A DNA stretch of 14,449 nt from Pseudomonas sp. PGPPP3. Its GTDB lineage: Bacteria; Pseudomonadota; Gammaproteobacteria; Pseudomonadales; Pseudomonadaceae. This document shows, piece after piece, positions 13,839 through 14,449 of this stretch. The notes beneath the pieces are model-generated. The model worked only from the letters and a program-made list of their open reading frames with translations, was not told where the DNA came from and did no database searches. How positions within the stretch are numbered: position 1 is the stretch's first letter; each line of letters begins with the position of its first letter. The stretch spans positions 1-14,449 of the forward strand of contig NKIE01000023.1 in assembly GCA_002256055.1 (NCBI GenBank), written 5' to 3'. Both the position numbers and the translations under genes were made by a program.

Positions 13839-14449
13839 CTAGCGCACCACAATGCCGCGACTGGCCAGATAGGCCTTGGCCTCAGGCACAGTGTATTCGC
13901 CGAAGTGGAAAATGCTCGCCGCCAGCACCGCCGCTGCCTTGCCTTCGAGAATACCGGCAGCCAGGTGTTCGAGGTTGCCGACACCGCCCGAGGCAATCAC
14001 CGGGATTCCAACGGTTTCACTGATGGCGCGCGTCACACCCAGGTCATAACCACTCTTCACGCCGTCCTGGTCCATGCTGGTAAGGAGGATCTCGCCAGCG
14101 CCCAGGTCTTCCATCTTCTTCGCCCACAGCACCGCGTCCAGGCCCGTAGGCTTGCGTCCGCCATGAGTGAAGATTTCCCAGCGCGGGGTTTCACCCGGCT
14201 TGGAGACCTTCTTCGCATCGATGGCCACGACGATGCATTGCGAGCCAAAGCGTGCCGCTGCTTCGCCAACGAACTCCGGGTTGAACACCGCCGCCGTATT
14301 GATCGACACCTTATCGGCGCCGGCATTCAGCAGGTTGCGGATGTCCTGCACGGTGCGCACGCCGCCACCGACAGTGAGCGGAATAAACACCTGGCTGGCC
14401 ATGCGCTCAACCGTGTGCAACGTGGTGTCGCGCCCGTCGACGCTGGCGG
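13839..14449 (-). CDS. hisF: HisF, imidazole glycerol phosphate synthase cyclase subunit (3' part)
   Basis: These are the last 202 residues of a TIM-barrel protein; the first ~54 lie beyond the right edge. HisF with HisH converts PRFAR and glutamine-derived ammonia to imidazole glycerol phosphate and AICAR in histidine synthesis. The visible part begins [17 protein letters not shown] and shows [28 protein letters not shown], the catalytic-Asp strand [48 protein letters not shown], and phosphate-binding [15 protein letters not shown] with [14 protein letters not shown]. The TTG at 14418-14420 is an internal Leu codon, not a start; the frame stays open to the edge. hisA would be expected further upstream. 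Confidence 0.97.
   Translation of the reverse strand, partial: ASVDGRDTTLHTVERMASQVFIPLTVGGGVRTVQDIRNLLNAGADKVSINTAAVFNPEFVGEAAARFGSQCIVVAIDAKKVSKPGETPRWEIFTHGGRKPTGLDAVLWAKKMEDLGAGEILLTSMDQDGVKSGYDLGVTRAISETVGIPVIASGGVGNLEHLAAGILEGKAAAVLAASIFHFGEYTVPEAKAYLASRGIVVR

Noticed and set aside
14057..14326. Alternative minus-strand frame within hisF
   Set aside because: It is out of frame with the clearly conserved HisF TIM-barrel sequence and has Arg/Ser-rich shadow composition.

Overview
The window looks like chromosomal DNA of a Pseudomonas or close relative. It is GC-rich with GCC/CTG-type codon use. One half carries the gene order hisF, orphan solute-binding protein, ctpA, envC, gpmI, rhodanese, grxC, secB, trmL, which I recognise from Pseudomonas core genomes. 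The species cannot be fixed from the sequence.

Positions 1-6761 (minus strand) hold the first part of an MSHA-type type IV pilus operon, read right to left: mshI (PilM-like), a PilN-like gene, mshJ (PilO-like), mshK (PilP-like), mshL (outer-membrane secretin), mshM (AAA ATPase), mshN (TPR protein) and the 5' part of mshE (extension ATPase), which runs off the left edge. The genes overlap or lie 3-4 nt apart, so they probably form one translationally coupled transcript. Together they supply the inner-membrane platform, periplasmic alignment complex, secretin and motor. Pilin, prepilin-processing and mshG/F-type genes would be expected beyond the left edge. The MshE fragment carries two 24-residue MshEN motifs that fit the c-di-GMP-binding consensus, so pilus extension is probably controlled by c-di-GMP.

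Positions 6762-6867 are a divergent intergenic region between the pilus operon and trmL (plus strand, tRNA wobble methyltransferase). A symmetric hairpin terminator separates trmL from the convergent group rhodanese-like protein, grxC, secB (minus strand; transcribed in that order), which handles redox, sulfur-type chemistry and protein export. A divergent region (8579-8720) precedes gpmI (plus strand, glycolysis), followed by its own terminator.

Positions 10363-12988 carry envC and ctpA on the plus strand, 43 nt apart. Both act in the periplasm on cell-wall turnover: EnvC as an activator of amidases and CtpA as a PDZ protease. A palindromic bidirectional terminator separates ctpA from the minus-strand pair hisF (cut at the right edge) and an orphan family-3 solute-binding protein.

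There is no stretch over 300 bases without a gene. I saw no tRNA, rRNA, CRISPR array, insertion sequence or phage gene. The most notable content is the MSHA pilus locus with its intact c-di-GMP-sensing motor domain, sitting beside the secB-trmL core block.
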